NCBI GenBank assembly: GCA_019322815.1
Contig: JAHWIB010000011.1
Coordinates: 1-29,732, forward strand
Source of the DNA: Candidatus Woesearchaeota archaeon
GTDB lineage: Archaea; Nanobdellota; Nanobdellia; Woesearchaeales; WJKL01
Reading direction: 5' to 3'
DNA: 29,732 nt
In this document: piece after piece, positions 1-7,993 of the stretch
How the letters are laid out: the number at the start of each line of letters is the position of its first letter
Position numbering within the stretch: the first letter of the stretch is position 1
Translations under genes and position numbers: made by a program
The notes under the pieces: generated by a model
Database searches by the model: none
Told to the model about the DNA's origin: nothing
What the model saw: only the letters and a program-made list of their open reading frames with translations

Positions 1-685
1 ATCTTGCTATTCTTCCATTTCCATCTCCAAAAGGATGGATCTCTACAAATTTATAATGGGCTGATGCAGCAAATTCAACTGGATGCTCTTTCTTCTTATT
101 TTTTGTGTACCATTCAAAATAAGATTTCATTAATTTTTCAACATCCTGCCAGTCAGGGCATCTATAATCACCAACCCTTACATTATAATCTCTTAATTTC
201 CCTGCTATATCAGATTTTGACTCCTGAAAAATATACCTGTGCCATTTTAAAATTAATGTTAAACTTAAGTCTTTTTTTTCATTTAACATCTGGAGAAATG
301 TTTCTGAATGTCTGATAGTTTCCTGGATATCTCTTATTGATTTATTAGGAGCTATTTTTCTTTTTATTAATTCCTCTGTCTCTTCTCTTGTTATTGTTGA
401 GCCTTCTATAGCATTAGTGTTGTAAGTGAAATTTACTGAAAAATCTATTAATAACTCTCTTTTAACAGAAAGAGGATATTTTCTCCATTCTTTTTTAAAA
501 TTGTTTTTTATTCTGCTGAGTTTAGTATATAACTCTTTTTTTGTTTCTCTTAAAAAATCAGATTTTATCTTTTCAATGTTCTTTGGTATAGATTTTCCTA
601 AATATCTTTCTTTTGTTATTATTTTCCCGCCTCTTCTATAAGAATGCTTAAGATAATAATAATTCTTTTTCTTTACGATTTCCAT
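1..685 (-). CDS. Fic-domain protein (AMPylase-type), 3' end cut off
   Basis: Reading leftwards from the ATG at 683-685, the frame stays open for 228 codons to the window edge. It ends in a complete Fic signature, HPFGDGNGRIAR (about residues 217-228). Fic enzymes use this motif to transfer AMP or another nucleotide-derived group to hydroxyl side chains of target proteins. Near residues 90-95 is TNAIEG, which fits the inhibitory (S/T)xxxE(G/N) helix placed before the Fic core in class II proteins, so the enzyme is probably self-inhibited. The first 80 residues are rich in Lys and Arg. The helices after the Fic motif lie outside the window. A TATA-like stretch near 708-720 is about 26 bases before the ATG, suggesting a leaderless mRNA. 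Whether it acts as a toxin or a regulator cannot be told. The Fic family call is near certain. Confidence 0.93.
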   Translation of the reverse strand, partial: MEIVKKKNYYYLKHSYRRGGKIITKERYLGKSIPKNIEKIKSDFLRETKKELYTKLSRIKNNFKKEWRKYPLSVKRELLIDFSVNFTYNTNAIEGSTITREETEELIKRKIAPNKSIRDIQETIRHSETFLQMLNEKKDLSLTLILKWHRYIFQESKSDIAGKLRDYNVRVGDYRCPDWQDVEKLMKSYFEWYTKNKKKEHPVEFAASAHYKFVEIHPFGDGNGRIAR

Positions 686-697
686 ATATTCTTTATA

Positions 698-744
698 CCC
701 TTACATTTATTTAAATTTTTCTATTTTTAAGTAAAATGTAAGGG
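698..744. promoter_or_regulatory. 11-bp inverted repeat around the fic promoter
   Basis: CCCTTACATTT (698-708) and its exact reverse complement AAATGTAAGGG (734-744) are separated by 25 bases holding the AT-rich TATA region for the minus-strand fic gene. Symmetric half-sites on both sides of a TATA box suit a dimeric repressor. This is inference; no regulator is identified. Confidence 0.5.
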
Positions 745-802
745 GAAAATCAAAGCGCCTCATTCTAGGCTGAATATTGTTGTGTTTAATACTACAACAT
801 TG

Positions 803-811
803 TTTTATATA
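803..811 (+). promoter_or_regulatory. TATA box for the coiled-coil gene pair
   Basis: TTTTATATA lies 130 bases before the preferred ATG at 940, so transcription would begin near 833 and leave a leader of about 107 bases holding the hairpin at 866-918. A second TATA-like stretch (TTATAAG, about 823-829) could start a slightly shorter leader. Confidence 0.45.
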
Positions 812-865
812 ATTCTTTGACTTATAAGATTATAGGTGTTCAGACAGCAGGACTAGATTATGTTC

Positions 866-918
866 ATAGCCCTTTGTCTTCATTTCTCCTGCGAAATGAG
901 CACCTGACAAGGGGCTAT
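866..918 (+). promoter_or_regulatory. Long hairpin in the leader of the coiled-coil genes
   Basis: ATAGCCCTTTGTC (866-878) pairs with GACAAGGGGCTAT (906-918): 13 pairs including one G-U. Inside it TCATTTC (880-886) pairs with GAAATGA (893-899) around a 6-base loop. The two stems are joined by a 1x6 internal loop. The hairpin ends 21 bases before the ATG at 940 and 11 bases before its ribosome binding site, so it could control translation. It might instead be a small RNA or the end of a lost mobile element. Confidence 0.55.
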
Positions 919-939
919 ATACTAATGAAGGTGAAGAAG

Positions 940-1899
940 ATGGAAACAATTGAACAAATATGCGGAAACAGGCATTCATGGTTCTACCAAATCACAGACA
1001 GGTTTGGATTAACAAGGCCAACTTCAAGAGTAATAAGGGCTCTTAATCACAGAATAGCAGAAGAAAGAAGAAATTTGAAGAAAACAGAAGATCGCTCTTC
1101 TAGATTAGATATAGAAGATAGAATAGCTCAATATAAAGTTCAAGCTCTAGATCTGCAAGTTCAAGATGATTTAGTTAGTGCAGCTCAAAGTGTATTAGGC
1201 AAAGAATTCAATACTTTAGAAAAGGTGTGTGGATATATTAATCCTAAGATAAGAGTAGTAGAAATAACAGAAACTCAAACTCCATCAGGGACAACAGCAG
1301 GAACAATAATTTCTGTCGCAGAAAAAGAATCTCAAGCTTATAGACAAAGAAAAAGAACTGTATTAAGAAAGATGCAGCATTGCTTTGAAAAAAAATATGG
1401 AGATATGGATAAAAAAGTAGAAAAAGAGATAAGATATGAAAAAATAGCTTCTGATAAATATAGTGAAGCAATAATGAATATAAATCAATATGGAAGAGAA
1501 TTAGATAAAGTAGAAAAGGAAATAGAAGAAGTTTCTGCAAGACGCAGCAGGATACAAAAAGAATTAAAATCAGTTGTAGAAAAAGAAAAAACATTGGAAA
1601 ATTCTGGTAAGTCTACTGGAGATATAGAGTTATATAAAGAACTTTTTTCAAATTATTTAAGAGAATTAAAAGATTCTTTAACATCCTGCAATATAGATTT
1701 AGAAGAAAAATCATTCAAAAGAAGAGAATACAAAAGAATATTTATTGATAATGAAGAATGTGCAGATTCAATGAACAGTATAATAGATGGAATACAAAGA
1801 AGAATTGATCATTACTACAAATGGTCAAGATTTTATGAAAAAATCAAAGGAGCAGCAGATGAATTAGACAAAGAATTTGCTGCAGCAAAAGCAGCTTAA
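940..1899 (+). CDS. Coiled-coil protein of unknown function (first of pair)
   Basis: I do not recognise this 319-residue protein. I chose the ATG at 940 because GGTGA at 930-934 is a well-placed ribosome binding site. The frame is open back to a TTG at 817, but that would run coding through the 866-918 hairpin; an ATG at 925 is a second option. The N-terminus reads METIEQICGNRHSW. Most of the rest is charged helix, rich in Glu, Lys, Arg and Ile, with long stretches of probable coiled coil (about residues 40-75 and 150-250). There is no signal peptide or membrane segment. It ends in an Ala/Lys-rich tail. It lies 22 bases before another coiled-coil gene with the same type of ribosome binding site, so the two probably form one operon and may interact. 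Confidence 0.72.
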   Translation: METIEQICGNRHSWFYQITDRFGLTRPTSRVIRALNHRIAEERRNLKKTEDRSSRLDIEDRIAQYKVQALDLQVQDDLVSAAQSVLGKEFNTLEKVCGYINPKIRVVEITETQTPSGTTAGTIISVAEKESQAYRQRKRTVLRKMQHCFEKKYGDMDKKVEKEIRYEKIASDKYSEAIMNINQYGRELDKVEKEIEEVSARRSRIQKELKSVVEKEKTLENSGKSTGDIELYKELFSNYLRELKDSLTSCNIDLEEKSFKRREYKRIFIDNEECADSMNSIIDGIQRRIDHYYKWSRFYEKIKGAADELDKEFAAAKAA

Positions 1900-1921
1900 T
1901 TAATTTTAAAGGTGAATAAAA

Positions 1922-2836
1922 ATGATTGAAGAAAAAGTTGAATCAGCTTTGCATAATGCAAAAAGACAAGTAGAAGAGGTTTTAGAAGGGAGATCAGTAT
2001 CAGGTTGTTTGGGTTATGTTGAAGGTAAAATTAGGGAATTAGAGCCAAAACATAAGGAACTTCTAGAAGAATATACAAGATTTATTAGTTCTCTAGGAAA
2101 TGTTAGCAGGGTAGAAGAAAAACAAAGAGAGATAAAAGAAATAGAAGGCCAGCTTGATGATCTGACTCACATAAGCAGAGTGATAAATAATTATATTGAA
2201 TTTGCTGACGAATATCAAGAAGTCAGAAGAGTTATTAATGTAACAAGAGGCATTGATATTTTAGATAAAGTAGGATTAAGTTTCTTAAGAAAAAAAGTGA
2301 TGAGCGCTTTGTTATCTTCTGTTTATAGTGACCTTATAAAAGTAGCTCATTTTTCAGTGAATTATAAAAGAGGAGCTAATCTAATCAGAGAACGTTTAGA
2401 AGATTACAAAGAATCAATTGAAAATTATCAAGAAGATATTAGAGTTTTAGATGAGAAGGTTGAAAAATTTAAAGGTTATATTGCTACTGTTATGGCGGAA
2501 TTTGAAGCAAGAAGAGAAAAAGGTGAAGGAGAATATATAGAAGATTTTCCTGACATAAATGAAAGGTATGAAGCATTTAAGGAAGGTCAAGGCAAATGTT
2601 TTGAAATAAGTGAAGAGAGAGTAAAAACATTAAAGATATTAGATATTGAAAAGAGTAAACATGAAGAATTAAGAAGATCTGCAGAGAGTAGAATAGAAGA
2701 ACTTGCTCCAATGACTACATTATACGAAGCTGTTTGTGATCTAATGGGAAAAGATCCTGAAGAAGAAATTAGAAAACTTGATAGCTTGAAAACAAGAATT
2801 TTAATGCCAAATGAAGGATATAGTAATGCTGCTTAA
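1922..2836 (+). CDS. Coiled-coil protein of unknown function (second of pair)
   Basis: This is a 304-residue, strongly helical, charged protein. GGTGA, 7 bases before the ATG, sets the start. Probable coiled-coil stretches fall near residues 40-80, 155-200 and 220-265. There are no transmembrane segments and no catalytic motif that I recognise. Like its upstream neighbour it has an Ala-rich C-terminal end. Both could be structural or scaffold proteins in the cytoplasm, but that is only a guess from composition. Its stop codon overlaps the stop codon of convergent purM within the bases TTAA, leaving no room for a separate terminator. Confidence 0.75.
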   Translation: MIEEKVESALHNAKRQVEEVLEGRSVSGCLGYVEGKIRELEPKHKELLEEYTRFISSLGNVSRVEEKQREIKEIEGQLDDLTHISRVINNYIEFADEYQEVRRVINVTRGIDILDKVGLSFLRKKVMSALLSSVYSDLIKVAHFSVNYKRGANLIRERLEDYKESIENYQEDIRVLDEKVEKFKGYIATVMAEFEARREKGEGEYIEDFPDINERYEAFKEGQGKCFEISEERVKTLKILDIEKSKHEELRRSAESRIEELAPMTTLYEAVCDLMGKDPEEEIRKLDSLKTRILMPNEGYSNAA

Positions 2837-3945
2837 TCAATATCAAAAATTAATTCAGAGCCTCCCCAGCTTTTTATTTTTATTTTCTTTTCTTCAATCA
2901 CTTTGCCTGCTATCTTTGCATTGATATTGAATTTTTTAAGCTCTTCAATGACTTTTTCTGGCTCTGGTGTTATTATTGCTAATCCCTGGCCCATATTCCA
3001 TGTCTTGTATGCTTCTTTATCTTCTATATCTCCTATTTCCTGGCAGTGCTGCATTGCTTTGCATGGCTCAAATAGATTATCTAATTCTGCTCCATAATTA
3101 GACGGCTTCAAAACTCTTCCTAGTTTGCCTGGAATTCCTCCGCCTGTAATATGGACAACACCATTTATTTTGCAGGAGCCGTTTGTCTTAAAGCCGCCGT
3201 GCAGACAAACGACTGCTTTTGAATAGATTGTTGAAGGTGTTAAAACTAAATTTCCAAGTTTTTCTCCTTCAAATTCCTGCTCATGCCAGTTATCTCCATA
3301 TTTTGCTTCAAATGTTTTTCTTGCTAATGATAATCCATTTGATCTAAATCCTTTTTCTTCCAGAACAACAATTGAATCTCCTAATTGGATCTCCTTTCCT
3401 GTAAATAGTTTATTTTTATTTGCAAACCATACCAATCCTGAACACCAGTTGTATTTGAATTTTCCATATCCACCAACTGCATCCCCTAATTCAGCTAATT
3501 CTCCATTGATAACAGCAACATTTGCTTGTTTTGCAGCTTCAACATATCCATCTGCTAACTGCTGGATCATAGGTATATCTGGATTGTCTCCTAAAGAATT
3601 AATATCTAATACAGAGCCGATCAAAACAGGCTCTGCTCCTCTTACAATTGCATCATCACAAACCATAGCAAACAAATCAAAAGCAATTGTAGAATGATTA
3701 TTCATTCTTTGGGCTATCTCTACTTTTGTTCCAATACCATCAAAACCCATGCACATCAGGCTTCCCTCAGGCAATTGGCTTATGTCTATTGCTCTAACAC
3801 CAGAAAAATCATCAAAAGGAACAATTATCTCTCCAATATTTCCCTGCCTGTTTTCAAATGTTTTCTTAGCTGCTTCATATAAAATCTTTGAAGCTTTATC
3901 TCCAAGTTTTATATTGACGCCTGCTTTTGAATAATCTATTTGCAT
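2833..3945 (-). CDS. purM: Phosphoribosylformylglycinamidine cyclo-ligase (AIR synthase)
   Basis: PurM closes the imidazole ring in step 5 of purine synthesis: FGAM + ATP gives AIR + ADP + phosphate. The 370-residue protein begins with the family hallmark DYSKAGVNI (residues 4-12). It has the Gly-rich nucleotide loop GFDGIGTK (67-74) and the C-terminal-half motif HITGGGIPGKLGR. The length is slightly above the usual ~345. Its start lies inside the end of the HAD phosphatase gene (10-base overlap), so the two are translationally coupled. It is separated from the main pur operon by one small unknown gene but runs in the same direction, and it acts on the product of PurLQ encoded there. The function is secure. 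Confidence 0.95.
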   Translation of the reverse strand: MQIDYSKAGVNIKLGDKASKILYEAAKKTFENRQGNIGEIIVPFDDFSGVRAIDISQLPEGSLMCMGFDGIGTKVEIAQRMNNHSTIAFDLFAMVCDDAIVRGAEPVLIGSVLDINSLGDNPDIPMIQQLADGYVEAAKQANVAVINGELAELGDAVGGYGKFKYNWCSGLVWFANKNKLFTGKEIQLGDSIVVLEEKGFRSNGLSLARKTFEAKYGDNWHEQEFEGEKLGNLVLTPSTIYSKAVVCLHGGFKTNGSCKINGVVHITGGGIPGKLGRVLKPSNYGAELDNLFEPCKAMQHCQEIGDIEDKEAYKTWNMGQGLAIITPEPEKVIEELKKFNINAKIAGKVIEEKKIKIKSWGGSELIFDID

Positions 3946-4598
3946 TTTTTTAGTATATTTATTATCTCTTTTAAATTATTTATCATATAATCTGGGTTAC
4001 TTTGTTTTAATCTTTGATTACTAAAATAACCTCCAGTTAATGCAATCCTTTTAATACCTAACTTTCTTCCAATCTCAACTTCCTCAGGAGAATCTCCAAT
4101 AATAAATACTTTATTTTTATTATAACCTTTAAGATAACTTTTCAATTTTTGAAATTTACTCTTCTTTTTCATAGAAGTAGATTTATCAGAAGTTGCTAGC
4201 ACTTTAAGAAAATAATCTTTTATTTTTAATCTTATTAATTGATTATCTATTCCTTTTATAGTATGATTGCTCAATATAACTGATTCAAAGTTATTTCTTT
4301 TCAGCCATTCTAAGACCTTTTTAATATTCTTCCTTGTTCTAATCCTTGAAACTCTTTTCTCATAATATTCATGAAAAATATCTCCGCATTTTTTAGATTT
4401 TTGTGCTAATTCCTTCTTATCAGCACCCTGCATTGCATAAAAATCATTAGCAGGTATCCTAAAAGTCTCACGATAAGTCTTAAGATTAACTGGCTTCCCC
4501 CTAAAAGCCTTCAATACCATATTGTCTGCATACAAACAGGCAAGAGTATCTGCAATAATAACCCCATTCCAATCAAAAACAATTAGTTTTTTACTCAT
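3936..4598 (-). CDS. HAD-superfamily phosphatase
   Basis: This is a 220-residue haloacid dehalogenase-type hydrolase. Motif I is FDWNGVI with nucleophile Asp9 and Asn11 where many relatives have a second Asp. Motif II is LSNH (Ser110). Motif IV is GDSPEE (168-173). A helical cap domain lies roughly at 15-85. Such enzymes remove phosphate from small metabolites such as phosphoglycolate or sugar phosphates; the substrate cannot be read from the sequence. I preferred the ATG at 4596-4598, preceded by GGGGTG, over a TTG 12 bases upstream. Its 3' end overlaps purM by 10 bases. Phosphoglycolate removal would make sense beside RuBisCO, but that is speculation. Confidence 0.85.
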   Translation of the reverse strand: MSKKLIVFDWNGVIIADTLACLYADNMVLKAFRGKPVNLKTYRETFRIPANDFYAMQGADKKELAQKSKKCGDIFHEYYEKRVSRIRTRKNIKKVLEWLKRNNFESVILSNHTIKGIDNQLIRLKIKDYFLKVLATSDKSTSMKKKSKFQKLKSYLKGYNKNKVFIIGDSPEEVEIGRKLGIKRIALTGGYFSNQRLKQSNPDYMINNLKEIINILKKCK

Positions 4599-4655
4599 TT
4601 CACACCCCAAGTAGAATAAATCCTAAATGTTATTTAAATGTTTTCCAAAGAAATA

Positions 4656-4982
4656 TTAAACTATTTCTACGTCTGATTTTTGGCCAGTGATCCCATCATA
4701 AACCTGATATAAAGCCCTTATTGTCTCAACTTGTGCCCAATCAGAACTTCTTGCAAGCTCCAATATCCTTCTTAATTGTGTTTCACCAATACCTTCTGAT
4801 TCTAAAAGCTTTCCCTCAGCAAGACTTGTAATAGTTGCTTCTATACCTTCTATAAATGCTCTTTGAAATTCATGAACTTTTTCATCATCAACTATTCCCT
4901 CAAGTCTTAGATAACGCAAAGTACCTACTTTATTACTAAAATAATGACCTATTTGATCTCTTGTATTTGGTGTATATTCCAT
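4656..4982 (-). CDS. Small hypothetical protein
   Basis: I do not recognise this 108-residue acidic protein (starts MEYTPNTRDQIGHYF). It appears all-helical, with no Cys, no signal peptide and no membrane segment. TTTTTAAAC at 5005-5013 lies about 26 bases before the ATG, so it probably has its own promoter and a leaderless mRNA. It sits between the end of the large pur operon and the HAD-purM pair, all on the same strand, which may be coincidence or may hint at a link with purine metabolism. Confidence 0.7.
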   Translation of the reverse strand: MEYTPNTRDQIGHYFSNKVGTLRYLRLEGIVDDEKVHEFQRAFIEGIEATITSLAEGKLLESEGIGETQLRRILELARSSDWAQVETIRALYQVYDGITGQKSDVEIV

Positions 4983-5019
4983 AACAAAATAATAAAAGAA
5001 GTTGTTTAAAAAGGTAAGG

Positions 5020-5034
5020 AAAAAAATAAAAAAA
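5020..5034 (-). terminator. Oligo-T terminator after the pur operon
   Basis: On the minus strand, directly after the purC-purE stop codon, the RNA reads through two runs of seven T separated by one A. Such T-runs are the usual archaeal transcription stop and need no hairpin. It lies just before the TATA box of the next gene. Confidence 0.55.
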
Positions 5035-6534
5035 TTAATTAAGAGACTTATCAGCTTCTTCTAGCTTCTTAATCTTTTCTGCGTTTTTGTCTGCAATCTT
5101 TTTCTGCAGATCAGGATTGTTGTGGCCTAAGATTGATGCAACATGTCTTGCTACGTTTGCTGGCCTTAATATCAATGAGTTAGAGCTTCCAGGCGGGTTT
5201 GTTACACAGCTGCTGTATTCATTCTTGTCAGGAGGGCATGAAACAACAGGATGAACACTATGATAAGAAACAACTCCACTCAAAGCATCTGTTCCTCCTG
5301 CAATTGTTATGAAAACAATCGGCTCAACAGAGTCATTGTATTTTACAACTAAGTTTTCACATTTTCCAGGCTGTTTGTGTGCAGAGCAGATATGAACTCT
5401 GGAAGCAATTGAATATTTCTCCAGCTCTTCTTTGATCTTATTGATATGTTCCATATCAGAATCAGAGCCAGCTATAATCACAGCAATCCCTCCTTTGATA
5501 TAACCTTCTTTCTTTAGATTAAACAATAGATCTTCTTTGACATTTCCAGAAGGGAATGTGAATCTGTTGCCAGTCAATTTCTCATATAAATTAATGTACC
5601 TAAAAGCAACTTCAATCACATCTTCATCAGCTAATTCAGGAACTTTTCCAGAGCTTCCATAGCTGAATCCTTTTTCAACTAAAACATCTCTTACAAACTG
5701 CTTTGAAAGTTCATTTATCTTTAGCTCAGGCTTTGCTTTTAATAATTCAGTAACATTATTGTATTTGCCTGATGACATCTCTATCTTTATCTTATTGAAT
5801 TTTCCATATTCTTCCATCTCACAATAACGGGAAGAGTCAGGCGTATTAGCCTCGTCTATCAGATGAATATTCTTATTCTCATCTAATCCAAATTCATATT
5901 TAGTATCAATAAATATAAAACCTTTGGCTCTTGCAAGATCTGAGCCTCTTTTAAACAATTTGACTGCAGCATCTCTTAATTTTGCTGCTAAGTCTGCTCC
6001 TAATTTATCAGCCATATATTCAAAGCTTACATTTATATCATGGTCTCCGTCTTCTGCTTTTGTTGCAGGTGTAAATAATGGCTCATCTAGTTTCTGATAA
6101 CGCAGCAAGCTATCTGATAATTTATGCCCGCAGAATTCTCTTTTGCCGTTCTCATAGTCAGCTGCCATGCTTCCCCAGACATATCCTCTTACTACAAATT
6201 CAAAAGGAATCTTGTCCATCTTTTTCTGGATAACAACATTCTCATAAGGGCTTTTGACCATTGCATTAGGAACAATGTCTTCTGTCTGAGAAAAAGCCCA
6301 TCTTGTAAAAAGATTCAAAACTCTTCCTTTGAAAGGGATCTGCCTGGACAATACATTATCAAAGCATGAAATCCTGTCGCTTGCAACCATAACAATAGGC
6401 TTGCCTAGTTCAGCTGATGTAAAATGAACATCTCTTACTTTGCCTGGCTTGTGCATCCCAAGCTCTGGAATGAATCCTGAGAAAAGTGTATTACTCAGAT
6501 TTTGTCTAATAACTTCTTTATAATTGTTTTCCAT
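5035..6534 (-). CDS. purCE: SAICAR synthase / class II AIR carboxylase fusion
   Basis: A 499-residue two-domain enzyme for steps 6 and 7 of purine synthesis. Residues 1-325 are PurC (CAIR + Asp + ATP gives SAICAR), with GKVRD (31-35), FEFVVRGYVWGSM (111-123) and DEANTPDSSRY (227-237). After a short linker, residues 348-480 are PurE. GSDSDMEH (356-363), SAHK (384-387) and PVVSCPPD (429-436) match class II, the AIR carboxylase type also found in the animal PAICS fusion, rather than class I with SDW and SAHR. Class II uses AIR and CO2 without PurK, and no purK is seen here. The domain order equals that of PAICS. The start overlaps the end of purN by 40 bases. It is the last gene of the operon and is followed by T-runs. 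The class assignment comes from motifs remembered, not from an alignment. Confidence 0.95.
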   Translation of the reverse strand: MENNYKEVIRQNLSNTLFSGFIPELGMHKPGKVRDVHFTSAELGKPIVMVASDRISCFDNVLSRQIPFKGRVLNLFTRWAFSQTEDIVPNAMVKSPYENVVIQKKMDKIPFEFVVRGYVWGSMAADYENGKREFCGHKLSDSLLRYQKLDEPLFTPATKAEDGDHDINVSFEYMADKLGADLAAKLRDAAVKLFKRGSDLARAKGFIFIDTKYEFGLDENKNIHLIDEANTPDSSRYCEMEEYGKFNKIKIEMSSGKYNNVTELLKAKPELKINELSKQFVRDVLVEKGFSYGSSGKVPELADEDVIEVAFRYINLYEKLTGNRFTFPSGNVKEDLLFNLKKEGYIKGGIAVIIAGSDSDMEHINKIKEELEKYSIASRVHICSAHKQPGKCENLVVKYNDSVEPIVFITIAGGTDALSGVVSYHSVHPVVSCPPDKNEYSSCVTNPPGSSNSLILRPANVARHVASILGHNNPDLQKKIADKNAEKIKKLEEADKSLN

Positions 6535-7157
6535 TTTGAATCCTCCAAAATATGAACTTTTTTTCCTTCAATTTTTATTTTTCCATCCTTGAAAAGCTTG
6601 ATCCCTTCAAGCAAAGCTTTTCCTTCTAATCTCTGGACTTTCACTTTTAATGTATCAGCTGTTTCATCATTATTGATCTTACAGGTTTTCTGGATTATTA
6701 TAGGCCCTGTATCAGCTCCTTCATCAATAAATATCAATGAGCAGCCAGATACTTTGCATCCTCTTTTCAAGACTTCTTCATGAACATTTAAGTCCATTCC
6801 TCCTGCATAAGCAGGAAGTAATGAAGGATGGATATTCATAACCTTATTTCTCCATTTTTCTACAAACCAATTTGACATTAGTTTCATGTAACCTATCAAT
6901 AATACTAGATCAACATTATGCTCCTGCAGTAATTTATCAACTTCTTTGTCATATGCTTCTCTGTCTTTATCTTTAGGATCCAGAAATACTGCTTTAAATT
7001 TATGTTCTCTTGCTCTTTCAAGAATATAAGCATCTTCTACATTGCTTAATACAAATGAAAGCTCAACATCAACTAATCTTTCTTCTTTTATCTCATCAAT
7101 TATTGCCTGCAAATCAGTTCCTTTTGTAGATCCTAATACTGCTATCTTCAATACCAT
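6495..7157 (-). CDS. purN: Phosphoribosylglycinamide formyltransferase (10-formyl-THF type)
   Basis: PurN carries out step 3: GAR + 10-formyl-THF gives FGAR + THF. The 220-residue protein has the formyl transferase core MNIHPSLLPA, with catalytic Asn108 and His110, and ADTGP holding catalytic Asp149. The N-terminal VLGSTKGTDLQ replaces the usual GSGSGTN phosphate loop. I chose the ATG at 7155-7157, preceded by GGGGGAGA; the frame extends further upstream only because it runs over the end of folD. This ATG shares one base with the folD stop (TAATG), so they are coupled, and FolD makes its cofactor. The stop is TGA, showing that TGA terminates in this genome. Confidence 0.95.
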   Translation of the reverse strand: MVLKIAVLGSTKGTDLQAIIDEIKEERLVDVELSFVLSNVEDAYILERAREHKFKAVFLDPKDKDREAYDKEVDKLLQEHNVDLVLLIGYMKLMSNWFVEKWRNKVMNIHPSLLPAYAGGMDLNVHEEVLKRGCKVSGCSLIFIDEGADTGPIIIQKTCKINNDETADTLKVKVQRLEGKALLEGIKLFKDGKIKIEGKKVHILEDSKWKTIIKKLLDKI

Positions 7158-7993
7158 TATTCTCCCCCTTGTATTTTGTATGCTTTTAGAGTATTTTCCA
7201 ATAAACAAGCAACAGTCATTGGCCCTGCACCTCCTGGCACAGGAGTTATATATGAACATTTGTCTTTTACATTTTCAAAATCAACATCACCATATATTTT
7301 GCCTTGTTCTCTAACTATTCCAACATCAACAATAACTGCTCCTTGTTTTACCATATCAGATGTAACTAAATTTCTCTTTCCAGCAGCAGAAACTATTATA
7401 TCAGCCTTTTCTGTATGAGCTTTCAGATCTTTTGTTTTGCTATGGCAGACAGTGACTGTTGCTCCTTTTTTGAGAAGCAATTGAGCAGTAGGATTCCCAA
7501 CAATTATACTATTGCCAATTACAACAGCTTCTTTTCCTGATAATTCAATATTATAATGCTCTAAAAGTTTTATTACACCTATAGCAGTGCATGGAAACAG
7601 CCCTTCTTCTCCAAGAATTAATTTTCCAATGTTTGATGGGTGAAAACCATCTACATCTTTTGAAGGAACAACTGCATTCATTATCTTATTTCTTGATATA
7701 TGAGAAGGAACAGGCATCTGGACTAAGATTCCATTTACTTTTTCATCTTTATTCAATTCCTCAATCAGTTTAAGAACTTCTTCTTCAGAAGTATCTTCAC
7801 TAAGTTCATATTTATAGGATTCCATACCTACTTCTTTGCACTTTTTTGATTTTATATTGACATATATCTTAGAAGCCTTGTCTTCTCCTATCAGAATAAC
7901 AGCCAATCCAGGACTATTACCTAAAGAAGAGACTTCCTGCTTAACATTTTCCATTATTTCATTAGATACCTTTTCTCCGTCTAATAATTGCAT
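7157..7993 (-). CDS. folD: Methylene-THF dehydrogenase / methenyl-THF cyclohydrolase
   Basis: FolD interconverts 5,10-methylene-, 5,10-methenyl- and 10-formyl-tetrahydrofolate with NADP. The 278-residue protein has the catalytic Tyr44-x3-Lys48, VQMPVP (91-96), DVDGFHP (113-119), PCTAIGVIKLL (134-144) and the C-terminal TPVPGGAGPMT. The nucleotide-binding loop reads VIGNSIIVGNP with Asn in place of the common Arg, which might affect NAD/NADP preference. It sits between the formyl-THF cyclo-ligase gene (13-base overlap at its start) and purN (1-base overlap at its end), forming a folate block that supplies the formyl group for PurN. Confidence 0.96.
   Translation of the reverse strand: MQLLDGEKVSNEIMENVKQEVSSLGNSPGLAVILIGEDKASKIYVNIKSKKCKEVGMESYKYELSEDTSEEEVLKLIEELNKDEKVNGILVQMPVPSHISRNKIMNAVVPSKDVDGFHPSNIGKLILGEEGLFPCTAIGVIKLLEHYNIELSGKEAVVIGNSIIVGNPTAQLLLKKGATVTVCHSKTKDLKAHTEKADIIVSAAGKRNLVTSDMVKQGAVIVDVGIVREQGKIYGDVDFENVKDKCSYITPVPGGAGPMTVACLLENTLKAYKIQGGE

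Noticed and set aside
4..641. Two open frames on the plus strand (4-315 and 426-641)
   Set aside because: The minus strand in this region encodes a clear Fic protein with an uninterrupted frame and signature motif; the plus frames have low-complexity Phe/Leu-rich translations typical of antisense shadows.
866..918. IS200/IS605-type terminal hairpin or kink-turn RNA
   Set aside because: No transposase or second end was found, and the internal loop lacks the tandem G-A pairs of a kink-turn.
1244..1594. A 116-codon minus-strand frame rich in Leu and Phe, resembling a membrane protein
   Set aside because: It is the antisense of a Glu/Lys-rich coiled coil, which automatically reads as Leu/Phe; no promoter or ribosome binding site is seen.
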